Source: DASVDE01 sp036381235
GTDB lineage: Bacteria; Actinomycetota; Thermoleophilia; Solirubrobacterales; 70-9
Assembly: GCA_036381235.1 (NCBI GenBank)
Contig: DASVDE010000016.1
Span: 1 to 64,000, forward strand
Reading direction: 5' to 3'
DNA: 64,000 nucleotides
The notes under the pieces: generated by a model
What the model was told of the DNA's origin: nothing
Database searches by the model: none
The model's input: only the letters and a program-made list of their open reading frames with translations
Translations under genes and position numbers: made by a program
Shown: positions 7,870-17,936 of the stretch, piece by piece
Layout: every line of letters starts with the position of its first letter
Numbering within the stretch: position 1 is the first letter of the stretch

Positions 7870-7899
7870 AGTGTGGCACAGTCACAGTCAGTGTGACAC
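7870..7899. promoter_or_regulatory. Two AGTGTGRCAC boxes 20 bp apart
   Basis: AGTGTGGCAC at 7870-7879 and AGTGTGACAC at 7890-7899, exactly two helical turns apart; the second is part of the palindrome AGTGTGACACT. They precede only the DNA-binding protein gene (minus strand). Confidence 0.5.
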
Positions 7900-7967
7900 T
7901 ACATTTTGCTTAGGAAGAATTGCGCATTTTGGACAGATGGGCCATGTGTGCTGCGGGGCGCGTTCCC

Positions 7968-8849
7968 TCAAGCGGTTTTCTGAGCCTGACGCTCGGGCGA
8001 AATGCGAATCACATTCCAAGCCAGGCCGAGCTTTTCCATTGCTGCGATGACCAGGGCAGAGGGGTCGAGTTCCCAGCTCCTGAGGCCATGGACGGCAGAG
8101 CGGGGAAAGGCGTGATGGTTGTGGTGCCAAGACTCACCCAGCGAAGGGAGGGCCAGCCAAAAGACGTTGGTCGACTTATCGTCGGTGTCGAAGCGCCGGC
8201 TGCCGATGAAGTGGCAGATCGAGTTGACGCTCCAGGTGATGTGGTGAACGAAGAAGATTCGCACGAGCCCGCCCCAGAGCAGTCCGGTGGCCGCCCCGAC
8301 AAGGGTGCCGCTGACGGCATAGCCGGCCAGTGTGGGGAGGGTTAGGCTGAGCAGCACCAGAGATGTGAAGCGGCGGTTGATCGCTCGCATTCCGCGATCC
8401 TCGTAGAGGTCGGGCGCGTAGCGCTTCCAGTCCGCTCGTCCCTGCACGCTCAGGAGCCAGCCGGTGTGGGCATGCCAGAGGCCGGCAAGGACCCCGCGCA
8501 CTCCATCGCCGTATCCGATATGCGGGCTGTGTGGGTCACCCTCCTTGTCGGTGTGGGCGTGATGCTTGCGATGGTCGGCGACCCAGGAGATCACCGGTCC
8601 CTGCACCGCCATCGAGCCGCAGGCAGCAAAGAGATACTCGACCGACTTGGAGGTCTGAAAGGAGCGGTGGGTAAGCAGACGATGGAAGCCGACTGTGATT
8701 CCGAGCGCGGTGAGCAGGTACATAGCGGCGCCGATCGCCAGATCGGCCGGGCTGACAAGCCGGTTCCACAGCAGCACGATCGCGGCGATCGTCGCCGCGA
8801 ACGGAATCACCACGGCACCGAGGTTCACCGCTTTCTCGACCCTACTCAC
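7968..8849 (-). CDS. Membrane fatty-acid (acyl-CoA) desaturase
   Basis: Introduces a double bond into fatty acyl chains, probably at delta-9, using a di-iron centre in the membrane. The 293-aa protein has the three histidine boxes of the OLE1/SCD-type family: HRLLTH at 56-61, HRKHH at 93-97 and HNHH at 243-246, with hydrophobic segments at about 11-28, 36-54, 160-180 and 182-200. The small Cys4 gene lies 30 bases upstream on the same strand and could share its transcript. A divergent fatty-acid-hydroxylase-like gene is nearby, so this is a local lipid-modification group. Confidence 0.92.
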   Translation of the reverse strand: MSRVEKAVNLGAVVIPFAATIAAIVLLWNRLVSPADLAIGAAMYLLTALGITVGFHRLLTHRSFQTSKSVEYLFAACGSMAVQGPVISWVADHRKHHAHTDKEGDPHSPHIGYGDGVRGVLAGLWHAHTGWLLSVQGRADWKRYAPDLYEDRGMRAINRRFTSLVLLSLTLPTLAGYAVSGTLVGAATGLLWGGLVRIFFVHHITWSVNSICHFIGSRRFDTDDKSTNVFWLALPSLGESWHHNHHAFPRSAVHGLRSWELDPSALVIAAMEKLGLAWNVIRISPERQAQKTA

Positions 8850-8879
8850 GGCGACAACTACGCAGGCCGGGAGCGGCGG

Positions 8880-9068
8880 TTACACGGCCCGTGACTCGGA
8901 TGCCCAGCGGGGGGCTCGCATCAGCAGAACGGGCTGACGCGGAGGGACCAGGCCCTCGGGCCGGTTGGGCCGGAAGGTCGAGCAGGGCTCCTTGAGCTCG
9001 AGGGCGCAGAGGAGGTTCCTGTGGAAGTAGCAGTCCTCGCAGGCCGGGACCTTTTGCTTACGCGCCAT
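8880..9068 (-). CDS. Small four-cysteine protein, probable metal binding
   Basis: A 62-aa protein beginning MARKQKVPACEDCYFH. Four cysteines at 10, 13, 21 and 29 form CX2CX7CX7C, a spacing that could hold zinc or an Fe-S cluster. A Pro/Arg-rich tail follows. I do not know its function. It lies directly upstream of the desaturase on the same strand (30 bases), so it may be co-expressed; a link to the desaturase's iron chemistry is only a guess. An ATG nine bases further out (9077) is possible. The long frame continuing upstream to 9752 is antisense to the hydroxylase gene and is not part of it. Confidence 0.6.
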   Translation of the reverse strand: MARKQKVPACEDCYFHRNLLCALELKEPCSTFRPNRPEGLVPPRQPVLLMRAPRWASESRAV

Positions 9069-9187
9069 GTGGGGCATCTTGCCACCGCCATGAGGGCTCC
9101 GCGACCACCATTTCCGCAAATCGCAACATCTTCGACACAGGTCTGTCACAACTTCCCGCGTCTTGCGGTCGGCGCGGACGGCGTCGC

Positions 9188-9193
9188 TACCAT
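9188..9193 (+). promoter_or_regulatory. -10 box of the fatty-acid hydroxylase gene
   Basis: TACCAT ends seven bases before ATG 9201. The earlier ATG at 9192 is inside this box, which argues for the downstream start. Confidence 0.45.
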
Positions 9194-9200
9194 GGAGCCG

Positions 9201-9827
9201 ATGGAAGCCGACAACCGCACCGAGAAGCTCGCGGCCTCTCCCCAGCTCTTCGAAAGCGACTTCCTCAACTTCTTCAGCCGGGTTCATCCCTCGATCCCGG
9301 CAGTCGTCTTCGTACCCGTCGTCGTTGCGATGGAGTGGCTCGGCGTCGACCGCGGATACGCCGCCTGGCAGCTCGTCCTGCTGACTCTCGCCGGGGCCGG
9401 GATTTGGACGCTGACCGAGTACTGGCTGCATCGGCTCGTCTTTCACTGGGAGCCCGACAACGCGTTCGGGCGCAGGATGCATTTCATCATCCATGGCATC
9501 CACCACGACCATCCCAACGACAAGTTGAGGCTGGTCATGCCCCCTGCCGTCGCAATCCCCCTTGCTGCCCTCTTCTTCTTCGGCTTCACCCTGCTGTTCG
9601 GAACGCCGGCCGCCTACCCGCTGTTCGGCGGCTTCATCGCCGGCTACCTCGTCTATGACTACACGCACTACTACGTGCACCACTTCACGCCGAAGTCGGA
9701 TCTCGGCAAGCGCCTGCGCGAGCAGCACATGCGCCACCACTTCCAGGATCACCGCTACGGCTACGGCGTCTCGTCTCCTCTCTGGGACATCGTCTTCAGA
9801 ACGCTTCCGCGTAGACGCAAGAGCTGA
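9201..9827 (+). CDS. Fatty acid hydroxylase/sterol desaturase superfamily membrane protein
   Basis: Di-iron membrane oxygenase of the fatty acid hydroxylase family, most like yeast Scs7/FA2H-type 2-hydroxylases in its motif order. In the 208-aa product the histidine clusters are EYWLHRLVFH, HGIHHDHPND, HYYVHH and EQHMRHHFQDHRYGYG, with paired hydrophobic segments between them. The cytochrome b5 domain of the yeast enzyme is absent, so a separate electron donor is needed. I chose ATG 9201 because the -10 box TACCAT covers the ATG at 9192. Likely role: hydroxylation of membrane or sphingolipid-like acyl chains; the substrate is not known. Confidence 0.85.
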   Translation: MEADNRTEKLAASPQLFESDFLNFFSRVHPSIPAVVFVPVVVAMEWLGVDRGYAAWQLVLLTLAGAGIWTLTEYWLHRLVFHWEPDNAFGRRMHFIIHGIHHDHPNDKLRLVMPPAVAIPLAALFFFGFTLLFGTPAAYPLFGGFIAGYLVYDYTHYYVHHFTPKSDLGKRLREQHMRHHFQDHRYGYGVSSPLWDIVFRTLPRRRKS

Positions 9828-9853
9828 TCCACCCGCGCGCCGGCCGCGCTGGC

Positions 9854-9859
9854 TATGTT
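9854..9859 (+). promoter_or_regulatory. -10 box of hsp20 (leaderless)
   Basis: TATGTT, then seven bases, then ATG 9867; an upstream in-frame ATG at 9855 falls within the box. Confidence 0.4.
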
Positions 9860-9866
9860 TTTACGG

Positions 9867-10309
9867 ATGCCGGAACGCGATCTATTCGCCAATTTCGCCC
9901 GCATGCGGCGGGAGATGGACCAGATGCTGGGAGGCAACTGGGGGCGCACCGCCTACGTCAGCCGCCGCACCACGGGCTTTTCTCCCAACGTCGACGTCTA
10001 TTACTGCGGTGATCCGGAGCGGGCAGTGGTCAAGGTTGATCTGGCCGGGATCGAGCTTGACGACGTCAACATCGAGGTCAGCGGCCGCCGCCTGGCGATC
10101 GTCGGCGGCCGGCCGGTGCAGGAGACCGAGGGGCGGGTCTACCAGCAGGTCGAGATTCCGTCCGGGCCCTTCCGCCGGATAGTCGAGTTGCAGGCCGACG
10201 TCGATCCCGACGGCGCCAAGGCCTCCTACGAGGACGGCATCTTGCGCATAGAGTTGCCGCTGCGCGACCCGGCTGACACCACCCGGCAAGTGCCGATCGG
10301 GAGAGACTG

Positions 10310-10310
<1 letters not shown>
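9867..10310 (+). CDS. Small heat shock protein, Hsp20/alpha-crystallin family
   Basis: ATP-independent holdase chaperone that binds unfolding proteins. The 147-aa protein has a short N-terminal arm (MPERDLFANFARMRREMDQ), the alpha-crystallin domain at about 40-135 (PNVDVYYCGDPERAVVKVDL, then GRRLAIVGG), and the ASYEDGILRIELPL strand typical of the domain end. Its TGA overlaps the lon ATG by one base, so holdase and protease are made together, a sensible stress pairing. ATG 9867 is preferred; ATG 9855 lies inside the probable -10 box. Confidence 0.9.
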
Positions 10311-12694
<2,384 letters not shown>

Positions 12695-12696
12695 CG

Positions 12697-14235
12697 ATGG
12701 AAGCTGCGGGAGCGCTGGGCAGGGGCAGCCCCTCGAACTTCGCCGACGCGGTCCGGCAGGCGGTGCGGGACCGCTCGCGTGTCTTCTGGATCGTCGCCGG
12801 GCTGACGGTCCTCGCCGCCAGCCTGCGATTTGCGACGCTCGGGCTGCAGGCCTACCACCACGATGAGATAGTCACCGCCAGCCGGGTTCTGCGCGGCAGC
12901 TTCTGGCACGCGATGGACGCGGTCGGCTTCAGCGAGTCGGCGCCGCCGCTCTACTACGCGCTCGCCTGGCTCTGGACCCAGCTGACCGGCACGGGCGAGT
13001 TCGGGCTGCGCTCGCTCTCGGCGCTTGCCGGGGTTGCCACGGTTCCGGTGGCCTACATGTTGGGCGTCGAGCTGCGCGGCCATCGCGCCGGGCTGGCCAC
13101 GGCCGCGCTGGTCGCCGTCAACCCGATGCTCGTCTGGTATTCGCAGGAGGCGCGCGGCTATGCCCTGCTGGTGTTGGCGACTACGATCTCCGCGCTCTAC
13201 TTCGTGCGGGCGTTGGACGGCGGGCATCGCCGTGACTTCATCGGTTGGGGAATCGCCTCCGGCCTAGCCCTTGCGACCCACTACTTCGCCGTCTTCCCGA
13301 TTGCCCTGCAGGTGGTCTGGCTACTGTGGCGGCGCGGCTGGGCGGCCTGGAGGGGACTCTGGATCATTGTCGCCGCCGGTCTGGCGCTGGCGCCGCTGAT
13401 GATCCACCAGGCGTCCGAAGGGCGGGCCGAGTGGATCGGCGGCAACAGCCTCGGCCACCGGCTCTGGGAGACCGCATTCACCTTTGCGACCGGCGAGGTC
13501 GGCGACATCATCGCGCGGCCGGAGCGGCCGCTGCTGGGCGTCGTTCCCGTCGCTCTGATCCTGGCGGCGCTGGCGCTGTCGGCGGCGCGGGGAGACGCCG
13601 GTGAGCGCCGCCGCAACGGCCTGATGCTGGCGCTCGTCGGCGCCACCCTCGCGATCCCCGTGGCGATCGCGCTCGTCATGCCGAGCAAGGACTTCATCCT
13701 CGCCCGTAACCTGCTGCCGGCGCTGGTGCCGCTACTGGCGGCGGTCGCGGTCGGCATCACCCTGCGGCGCGCTCGCCGCACCGGCGTCATCCTCGGCGTC
13801 GCCCTCTTCGCCTACTCGCTCGGCTTCTCGATCTTGGCCAGCGTTGCGCCGAGTCTGCAGCGTCCCGACTGGGACGCGGTGGCGGCGCGGATCGGCGAGC
13901 CACGCGAGCCGCGGGCGATGGTCACCTGGACGCTCGGCCTCGCCTCCCTGCGCTACTACCTCCCGATCGGCTCGATTCAGGTGACTCCGGCCGACGGTTA
14001 TGACTGGCTGGTCGGCGAGGTCGACTTCGTCTCCGACGGCCCGGCGCCTCCGCCCGCGTCGCGCATGGTGCCAGGCATGCGCCAGGTTGCCTACGGGAAG
14101 GTCGGCCGCCTCTACGTGAGGCGCTACGAGACTCCGGGCCCGGGCCTGGCGCCGCTGCGACTGCGCGAGGCTCGCAAAGCCCAACTTGGCTTCCGCAACA
14201 ACGGGATTCTCCTCGACGGCATCGGCCCGGAGTAG
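12697..14235 (+). CDS. Polytopic membrane glycosyltransferase, GT39/ArnT-like
   Basis: Integral membrane protein of the GT-C fold that probably moves a sugar from a polyprenyl-phosphate carrier to a protein or cell-wall glycan outside the membrane. The 512 residues contain about ten hydrophobic segments, starting near residue 28. The first external loop has YHHDEI, the acidic motif expected of GT-C catalytic sites, and later NPMLVWYSQEARGYALL, a hallmark of this PMT_2-like group. ATG lies two bases after the lon stop, so translation is coupled to a stress operon, though the functional reason is not evident. The acceptor and donor are unknown. Confidence 0.8.
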   Translation: MEAAGALGRGSPSNFADAVRQAVRDRSRVFWIVAGLTVLAASLRFATLGLQAYHHDEIVTASRVLRGSFWHAMDAVGFSESAPPLYYALAWLWTQLTGTGEFGLRSLSALAGVATVPVAYMLGVELRGHRAGLATAALVAVNPMLVWYSQEARGYALLVLATTISALYFVRALDGGHRRDFIGWGIASGLALATHYFAVFPIALQVVWLLWRRGWAAWRGLWIIVAAGLALAPLMIHQASEGRAEWIGGNSLGHRLWETAFTFATGEVGDIIARPERPLLGVVPVALILAALALSAARGDAGERRRNGLMLALVGATLAIPVAIALVMPSKDFILARNLLPALVPLLAAVAVGITLRRARRTGVILGVALFAYSLGFSILASVAPSLQRPDWDAVAARIGEPREPRAMVTWTLGLASLRYYLPIGSIQVTPADGYDWLVGEVDFVSDGPAPPPASRMVPGMRQVAYGKVGRLYVRRYETPGPGLAPLRLREARKAQLGFRNNGILLDGIGPE

Positions 14236-14296
14236 CGCTTCTCGTCAACGGGTATATCCTCAGCGAGCAACCGCAGACCAGCGAGGAGTTGAGGGC

Positions 14297-14737
14297 ATGG
14301 CCAAGAGCACACGCGCGACCCAGACCGCAGACCGCGCCGCAGATCTTTATGCGACCGCGCGGGAGAACCCCTACGTCCAGCGACTGATCGAGGACGACGA
14401 GCTGCGCGACAGCCTGCGCAACGCCTTCGAGGCGGCTCGCGGCGCCTACAACCGGGCGACCAGCAATGGCAGGGGTCCGGTCAAGGCGATGACCAGCGAC
14501 AAGAAGGTCCAGAAGGATCTGCGCGCAGCGGCCGAGAGCCTGCGCGACGCCTCCGAACAGCTGCGCGCGCCGAAGCGCAAGCGCAGCCGTCTCGGCCGAC
14601 TCATCCTCTTCGCCATGGTCGCCGCCGTTCTGGCGCTGATCTTCAGCGAGGACGCCCGCAAGACCGTGCTCGATGCGATCTTCGGCGCGGAGGAGGAGTT
14701 CGAGTACACCAGCACCACGAGCATCAACGGCTCCTGA
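14297..14737 (+). CDS. Single-span membrane protein of unknown function
   Basis: I do not recognise this 146-aa family. It has a charged, helix-rich N-terminal part (DLYATARENPYVQRLIEDDE, NAFEAARGAYNRA, then KDLRAAAESLRDASEQL), a basic stretch KRKRSRLGR, one strong transmembrane helix at about 103-120 (LILFAMVAAVLALIFS), and a short acidic tail. The topology predicted by positive charge puts the N-terminal helical part in the cytoplasm. ATG at 14297 has GAGGAG and GAGGG upstream. It sits between a glycosyltransferase and a TetR regulator and is followed by a hairpin element. Confidence 0.7.
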   Translation: MAKSTRATQTADRAADLYATARENPYVQRLIEDDELRDSLRNAFEAARGAYNRATSNGRGPVKAMTSDKKVQKDLRAAAESLRDASEQLRAPKRKRSRLGRLILFAMVAAVLALIFSEDARKTVLDAIFGAEEEFEYTSTTSINGS

Positions 14738-14741
14738 CGGC

Positions 14742-14825
14742 CCAAGACGCCGGCACTCTGCGTCCTCGCTCGCTCGCGTGCGGAGCACGCCACGCTCCCT
14801 GCGTCCTTGCCTGCCGGCGCCTTGG
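14742..14825. repeat. Imperfect palindromic element (84 nt) after the single-span protein gene
   Basis: Arms CCAAGACGCCGGCA (14742-14755) and TGCCGGCGCCTTGG (14812-14825) pair with one mismatch. Inside are a hairpin CGTGC-GGA-GCACG and two GCGTCC copies. Its GTCCTCGCTC core resembles the island at the start of the window. It could terminate the upstream transcript. Confidence 0.6.
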
Positions 14826-14841
14826 TCTCGTCAGCCGGTAA

Positions 14842-14847
14842 TAGACT
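14842..14847 (+). promoter_or_regulatory. -10 box of the tetR-type gene (leaderless)
   Basis: TAGACT, nine bases, then ATG 14857; the same AATAGACTG string precedes eno at the same distance. Confidence 0.5.
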
Positions 14848-14856
14848 GATCCCCCT

Positions 14857-15465
14857 ATGGAGGCGGCAACCAAAGAGCGGGAGCTGAGCGGCGACAAGGC
14901 CCAGCGCATCATCGATGCGATGCGCGACAGCGTCGCAAAGCGCGGTGCAGCGGGCTCGACCTTCGAGCAGGTTGCCGCAGAGGCCGGCGTCAGCCGCGGC
15001 CTCCTGCACTACTACTTCGGGACAAAGGAGCGCCTTCTGGTCGAGGTGGTGCGCCGCGACGCGGAGATCCGCGTCGCCCGGCTCGACGAGCGGTTGGAGA
15101 CGGCAAAGAGCGTCGACGACGTGCTCGACGTTCTGCTTGCCAGCCTCACCGACATGATCGAGAACGAGCCCGCCTTCTTCTTGCTGCTGTATGAGCTGTT
15201 CAGCGCCGGGCGCCGCAACCCCGACATCCGTCGCGAGGTGGGCCAGCTGTTCGAGCGCACCCGGTCCCACGTCGCCGAGGTACTGAAGTCGAAGGAGCGC
15301 GAAGGGGTGCTGAACCTGCGCTACGACGCCGAGGCCGTCGTCTCCTACCTCTTCGCCGTCGGCGACGGCTTCGCGTTGCAGGCTCTCTCGGACCCCGAGC
15401 GCGACAACAGCTCCGCCCTCGCGGCGGGCGCCGCCTCGGCTCGCTTTCTGCTGATCAGCGAGTAG
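14857..15465 (+). CDS. TetR-family transcriptional regulator
   Basis: One-domain-plus-ligand repressor. In the 202 residues the N-terminal helix-turn-helix is clear: QRIIDAMRDSVAKRG, then STFEQVAAEAGVSRGLLHYY and FGTKERLLVEVVRRD. The rest is the all-helical ligand and dimer domain. It lies 99 bases upstream of an MMPL-family exporter in the same direction, and a perfect 16-bp palindrome stands 24 bases before the exporter start, so it probably represses that gene and responds to the exported compound or a lipid. Its own promoter appears leaderless. Confidence 0.9.
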   Translation: MEAATKERELSGDKAQRIIDAMRDSVAKRGAAGSTFEQVAAEAGVSRGLLHYYFGTKERLLVEVVRRDAEIRVARLDERLETAKSVDDVLDVLLASLTDMIENEPAFFLLLYELFSAGRRNPDIRREVGQLFERTRSHVAEVLKSKEREGVLNLRYDAEAVVSYLFAVGDGFALQALSDPERDNSSALAAGAASARFLLISE

Positions 15466-15525
15466 CTCACAGCCCCTGAGGCTTTTGGGCTGATCCGCCG
15501 GCCCAGCGCGTGACCGTACTCACAT

Positions 15526-15541
15526 ACGAGCGCGCGCTCGT
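15526..15541. promoter_or_regulatory. Perfect 16-bp palindrome, candidate TetR operator
   Basis: ACGAGCGCGCGCTCGT reads the same on both strands and ends 23 bases before the exporter ATG. Size and position suit binding of the adjacent TetR-family dimer. Confidence 0.6.
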
Positions 15542-15550
15542 CCGGAAAGC

Positions 15551-15564
15551 TGGCTGTCCAGCCA
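15551..15564. promoter_or_regulatory. Small inverted repeat abutting the exporter start codon
   Basis: TGGCTG-TC-CAGCCA ends at the base before ATG 15565. As RNA it could hide the translation start; as DNA it could be a second operator half. Confidence 0.35.
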
Positions 15565-17811
15565 ATGCGTGAGTGGATGATCCAGATCGCGGGGTTCCTC
15601 GGCCGTCGCCGCCGTTGGGTCCTCGGCATCTGGATCGCGGTCGTCGCGCTTGCCCTTCCCTTCGCCTCCCACCAGACCGATCACCTCACCGGCGGCGGCT
15701 TCGACGTTCCCGGCAGTCAGTCGAAGGAGGTCAGCAACGCGCTGGAGGACGACTTTGGCGGGCAGGCGGACGGGATCGCGGTCCTGTTGCGGGCGCAGCC
15801 CGGCGCGACGGCGGCGCAACGGGACGCCGCAGTCGCCCGGGTTCGCCGCGAGGTCGCATCGGTCGACGAGGTGACGCTCGCGCCGGCCGCCGCGCGTCGC
15901 GGTGAGGCGGAGCTGCGCCGGTTGGGCACCGCGCTGCTGCCGCTGCGCAGCAGCCAGACCTCCGACGAGTTGATCGACTCGGCCGGCACCCTGCGTGCCG
16001 ACCTGGACCCGGGAACCGTCCAGGCCGGTGTCACCCTCTACCTGGCCGGGCAGCCGACGATCTGGGCGGGAATGCAGGAGCTCTCCAAGGAGGACCTCGC
16101 CAGGGCCGAGGCCAGCGGATTTCCGATCGTCGCGATCGTCCTGCTCGTCGTCTTCGGCTCGTTGGCGGCGGCGGCGCTGCCGCTGACCTTGGGCTTCGTC
16201 AGCGTGATCGTGACCGGCGCGCTCATCTATTTCATCTCACTGCAGATGTCGACTTCGGTCTTCGTCACCAACATGGCCTCGATGATCGGGATCGGGGTCG
16301 CGATCGACTACTCCCTGTTCATCCTCGCCCGCTACCGCGAAGAGCGGCAAGTCGGACGAGGACCGGATGAGGCCCGCGCGCAGGCACTGGCGACCTCCGG
16401 CCTCGCGGTCACCTTCTCCGGCCTCGCGGTGATCGTTTCCCTCGCCGGGTTGTGGATGGTCGACAACCAGGCGCTGCGCTCGATGGCGCTCGGCGCGATG
16501 ACGGTCGTCGCCGTGTCCATCCTCACTGCGACCACTCTGCTGCCGGTCCTGATCGCGATGCTCGGCGACCGCGTCCTGCCGGGAGGAGTTGTTGCCAAGG
16601 CGCTCGGGGTCTTCCGGAATAAGGCCGCCACCTCCTCTGCTCCCGCTCGGGCCAGAGGAGACAGAGATGGACTGGCCCTCGCTCCCGCGTCCGGGGGTGG
16701 CGGGGGGTTCTGGGAGACGTGGGCAGCGCGGGTCATGGCCCATCCCTGGGTCGCGGTGACCGGGGTCAGCGCCGTTCTGCTCACCTTGGCGATCCCGCTG
16801 CTCTCGATCGAGACCGGCACCGAGGCGCTCGGCCAGTTCCCCAAGGGCAGCGACGTGCGGGTCGGCAACGAGCTGGCCTCCGAGCGGCTGGGCGGCGGCA
16901 CAGACCCGATCCAGATCGTCGCCGAGTTCAACGGCCCCGCCGACCGCGTCGCGGTTGCGACCTTTACCCGCCGGGTGGAGGTCACGCCGGGGGTCAGCTC
17001 GGTCTCCCCGCCGACCTTCGCCGGCCAAAGCGCGTTGATTCAGGCGACATCGAGCGCCCCGAGCGAGTCCGACGCGGCGCGGGCGCTGGTCGACAGGCTG
17101 CGCGACTCGGTTGTGCCGGCGACGGCGCTGAGCGACGTCGCAACCGTCAGCGTCGGCGGTGAGACCGCGCGCAGCCATGACGTCCGCCTGCAGATCAGCG
17201 GCTCGATGTGGAAGATCGTCCTCTTCGTCCTGACGCTCAGCTTCCTTGTCCTGATGGTGATGCTTCGCTCGCTGCTGCTGCCGCTGAAGGCGGTGCTGAT
17301 GAACCTGCTCTCGATCGGCGCCGCGTTCGGGGTCCTTGTTGCCGTCTTCCAGTGGGGATGGCTCGACAGCCTGCTCGGGTTCGAGAGCCAGGGGGCGCTG
17401 GACACGATCAACGTGCCGCTGATCTTCGCCGTCGTCTTCGGCCTCTCGATGGACTACGAGGTCTTCCTCATGTCCCGCATCCGCGAGCGCTTCATGGAGC
17501 ACGGCGACAACGAGCGCGCCGTGGCGGAGGGCCTCTCCTCCAGCGCCCGCACGATCTCCTCGGCGGCGCTGATCATGAGCTCAGTGTTCGCCGTCTTCGT
17601 GCTGACAGGCGTTCCCTCGATCAAGGAGCTGGGACTCGGCTGCGCCGTCGCGATCGCCCTCGACGCGACGCTGGTGCGGCTGATCCTCGTGCCGGCGGCG
17701 ATGAAGCTGATGGGTGACTGGAACTGGTGGATGCCGTCCTGGCTCGACCGCTTCCTCCCAGATCTCAGCTTCGAGGGCACCGCTGCCGAGCCCAAGCCGA
17801 TCGAGGCCTGA
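15565..17811 (+). CDS. MMPL/RND-family membrane transporter
   Basis: Proton-driven exporter of the actinobacterial MMPL branch, which moves lipids or hydrophobic drugs across the cytoplasmic membrane. The 748-aa protein has the expected twofold layout: one TM near residue 20, an external domain, a block of five TMs around residues 190-340, then a second external domain and TM block (about 390-730). Family motifs include VAIDYSLFILARYREE after TM4 and FGLSMDYEVFLMSRIRE in the second half. Between the halves (about residues 352-382) is a Ser/Ala/Gly-rich linker encoded by a nested palindromic DNA island. Its stop TGA directly abuts hairpin repeat copy B. The upstream TetR gene and palindrome suggest regulation. 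Confidence 0.9.
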   Translation: MREWMIQIAGFLGRRRRWVLGIWIAVVALALPFASHQTDHLTGGGFDVPGSQSKEVSNALEDDFGGQADGIAVLLRAQPGATAAQRDAAVARVRREVASVDEVTLAPAAARRGEAELRRLGTALLPLRSSQTSDELIDSAGTLRADLDPGTVQAGVTLYLAGQPTIWAGMQELSKEDLARAEASGFPIVAIVLLVVFGSLAAAALPLTLGFVSVIVTGALIYFISLQMSTSVFVTNMASMIGIGVAIDYSLFILARYREERQVGRGPDEARAQALATSGLAVTFSGLAVIVSLAGLWMVDNQALRSMALGAMTVVAVSILTATTLLPVLIAMLGDRVLPGGVVAKALGVFRNKAATSSAPARARGDRDGLALAPASGGGGGFWETWAARVMAHPWVAVTGVSAVLLTLAIPLLSIETGTEALGQFPKGSDVRVGNELASERLGGGTDPIQIVAEFNGPADRVAVATFTRRVEVTPGVSSVSPPTFAGQSALIQATSSAPSESDAARALVDRLRDSVVPATALSDVATVSVGGETARSHDVRLQISGSMWKIVLFVLTLSFLVLMVMLRSLLLPLKAVLMNLLSIGAAFGVLVAVFQWGWLDSLLGFESQGALDTINVPLIFAVVFGLSMDYEVFLMSRIRERFMEHGDNERAVAEGLSSSARTISSAALIMSSVFAVFVLTGVPSIKELGLGCAVAIALDATLVRLILVPAAMKLMGDWNWWMPSWLDRFLPDLSFEGTAAEPKPIEA
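16625..16703. repeat. Palindromic island inside the MMPL gene
   Basis: Nested inverted repeats: CCGCCACC (16625-16632) with GGTGGCGG (16696-16703), CTCCTCTG with CAGAGGAG, and GGGCCAG with CTGGCCC. A 19-base segment (16677-16695) is identical to bases 9-27 in the sdhB island. Confidence 0.55.
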
Positions 17812-17921
17812 AGGACTTTCCCGGCAGGGGTTTCACTTAACTTTCGGTGGGACGTATGTGGACGTTCGAGGACCGCGCGCCGAAAAAGTACAAGACGTTC
17901 CACCCCTACCGGGAAAGTCCT
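17812..17921. repeat. Hairpin repeat, copy B (110 nt)
   Basis: Outer arms 17812-17831 and 17902-17921 pair in 19 of 20 positions; the one mismatch is C in place of the T of the TAG seen in the other copies. The inner left arm is CTTTCGG, two T shorter than in A and C, while the right side keeps CCGAAAAAG. It starts right after the exporter stop and ends two bases before the amidase -10 box. Confidence 0.85.
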
Positions 17922-17923
17922 AA

Positions 17924-17929
17924 TAGGCT
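17924..17929 (+). promoter_or_regulatory. -10 box of the amidase gene (leaderless)
   Basis: TAGGCT, seven bases, then GTG 17937. The -35 region falls inside hairpin copy B. Confidence 0.45.
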
Positions 17930-17936
17930 TCCGGCC

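Noticed and set aside
9021..9200. Longer hydroxylase N-terminus starting near 9021
   Set aside because: The extra 60 residues are not like the family, and the promoter box at 9188-9193 would be inside the coding region.
17880..17910. Possible conserved peptide (KKYKTFHPY-like) encoded across the three hairpin repeats
   Set aside because: Differences between copies A and B change the amino acids (H/Y and L/F), and the complementary arm explains the conservation better than coding.
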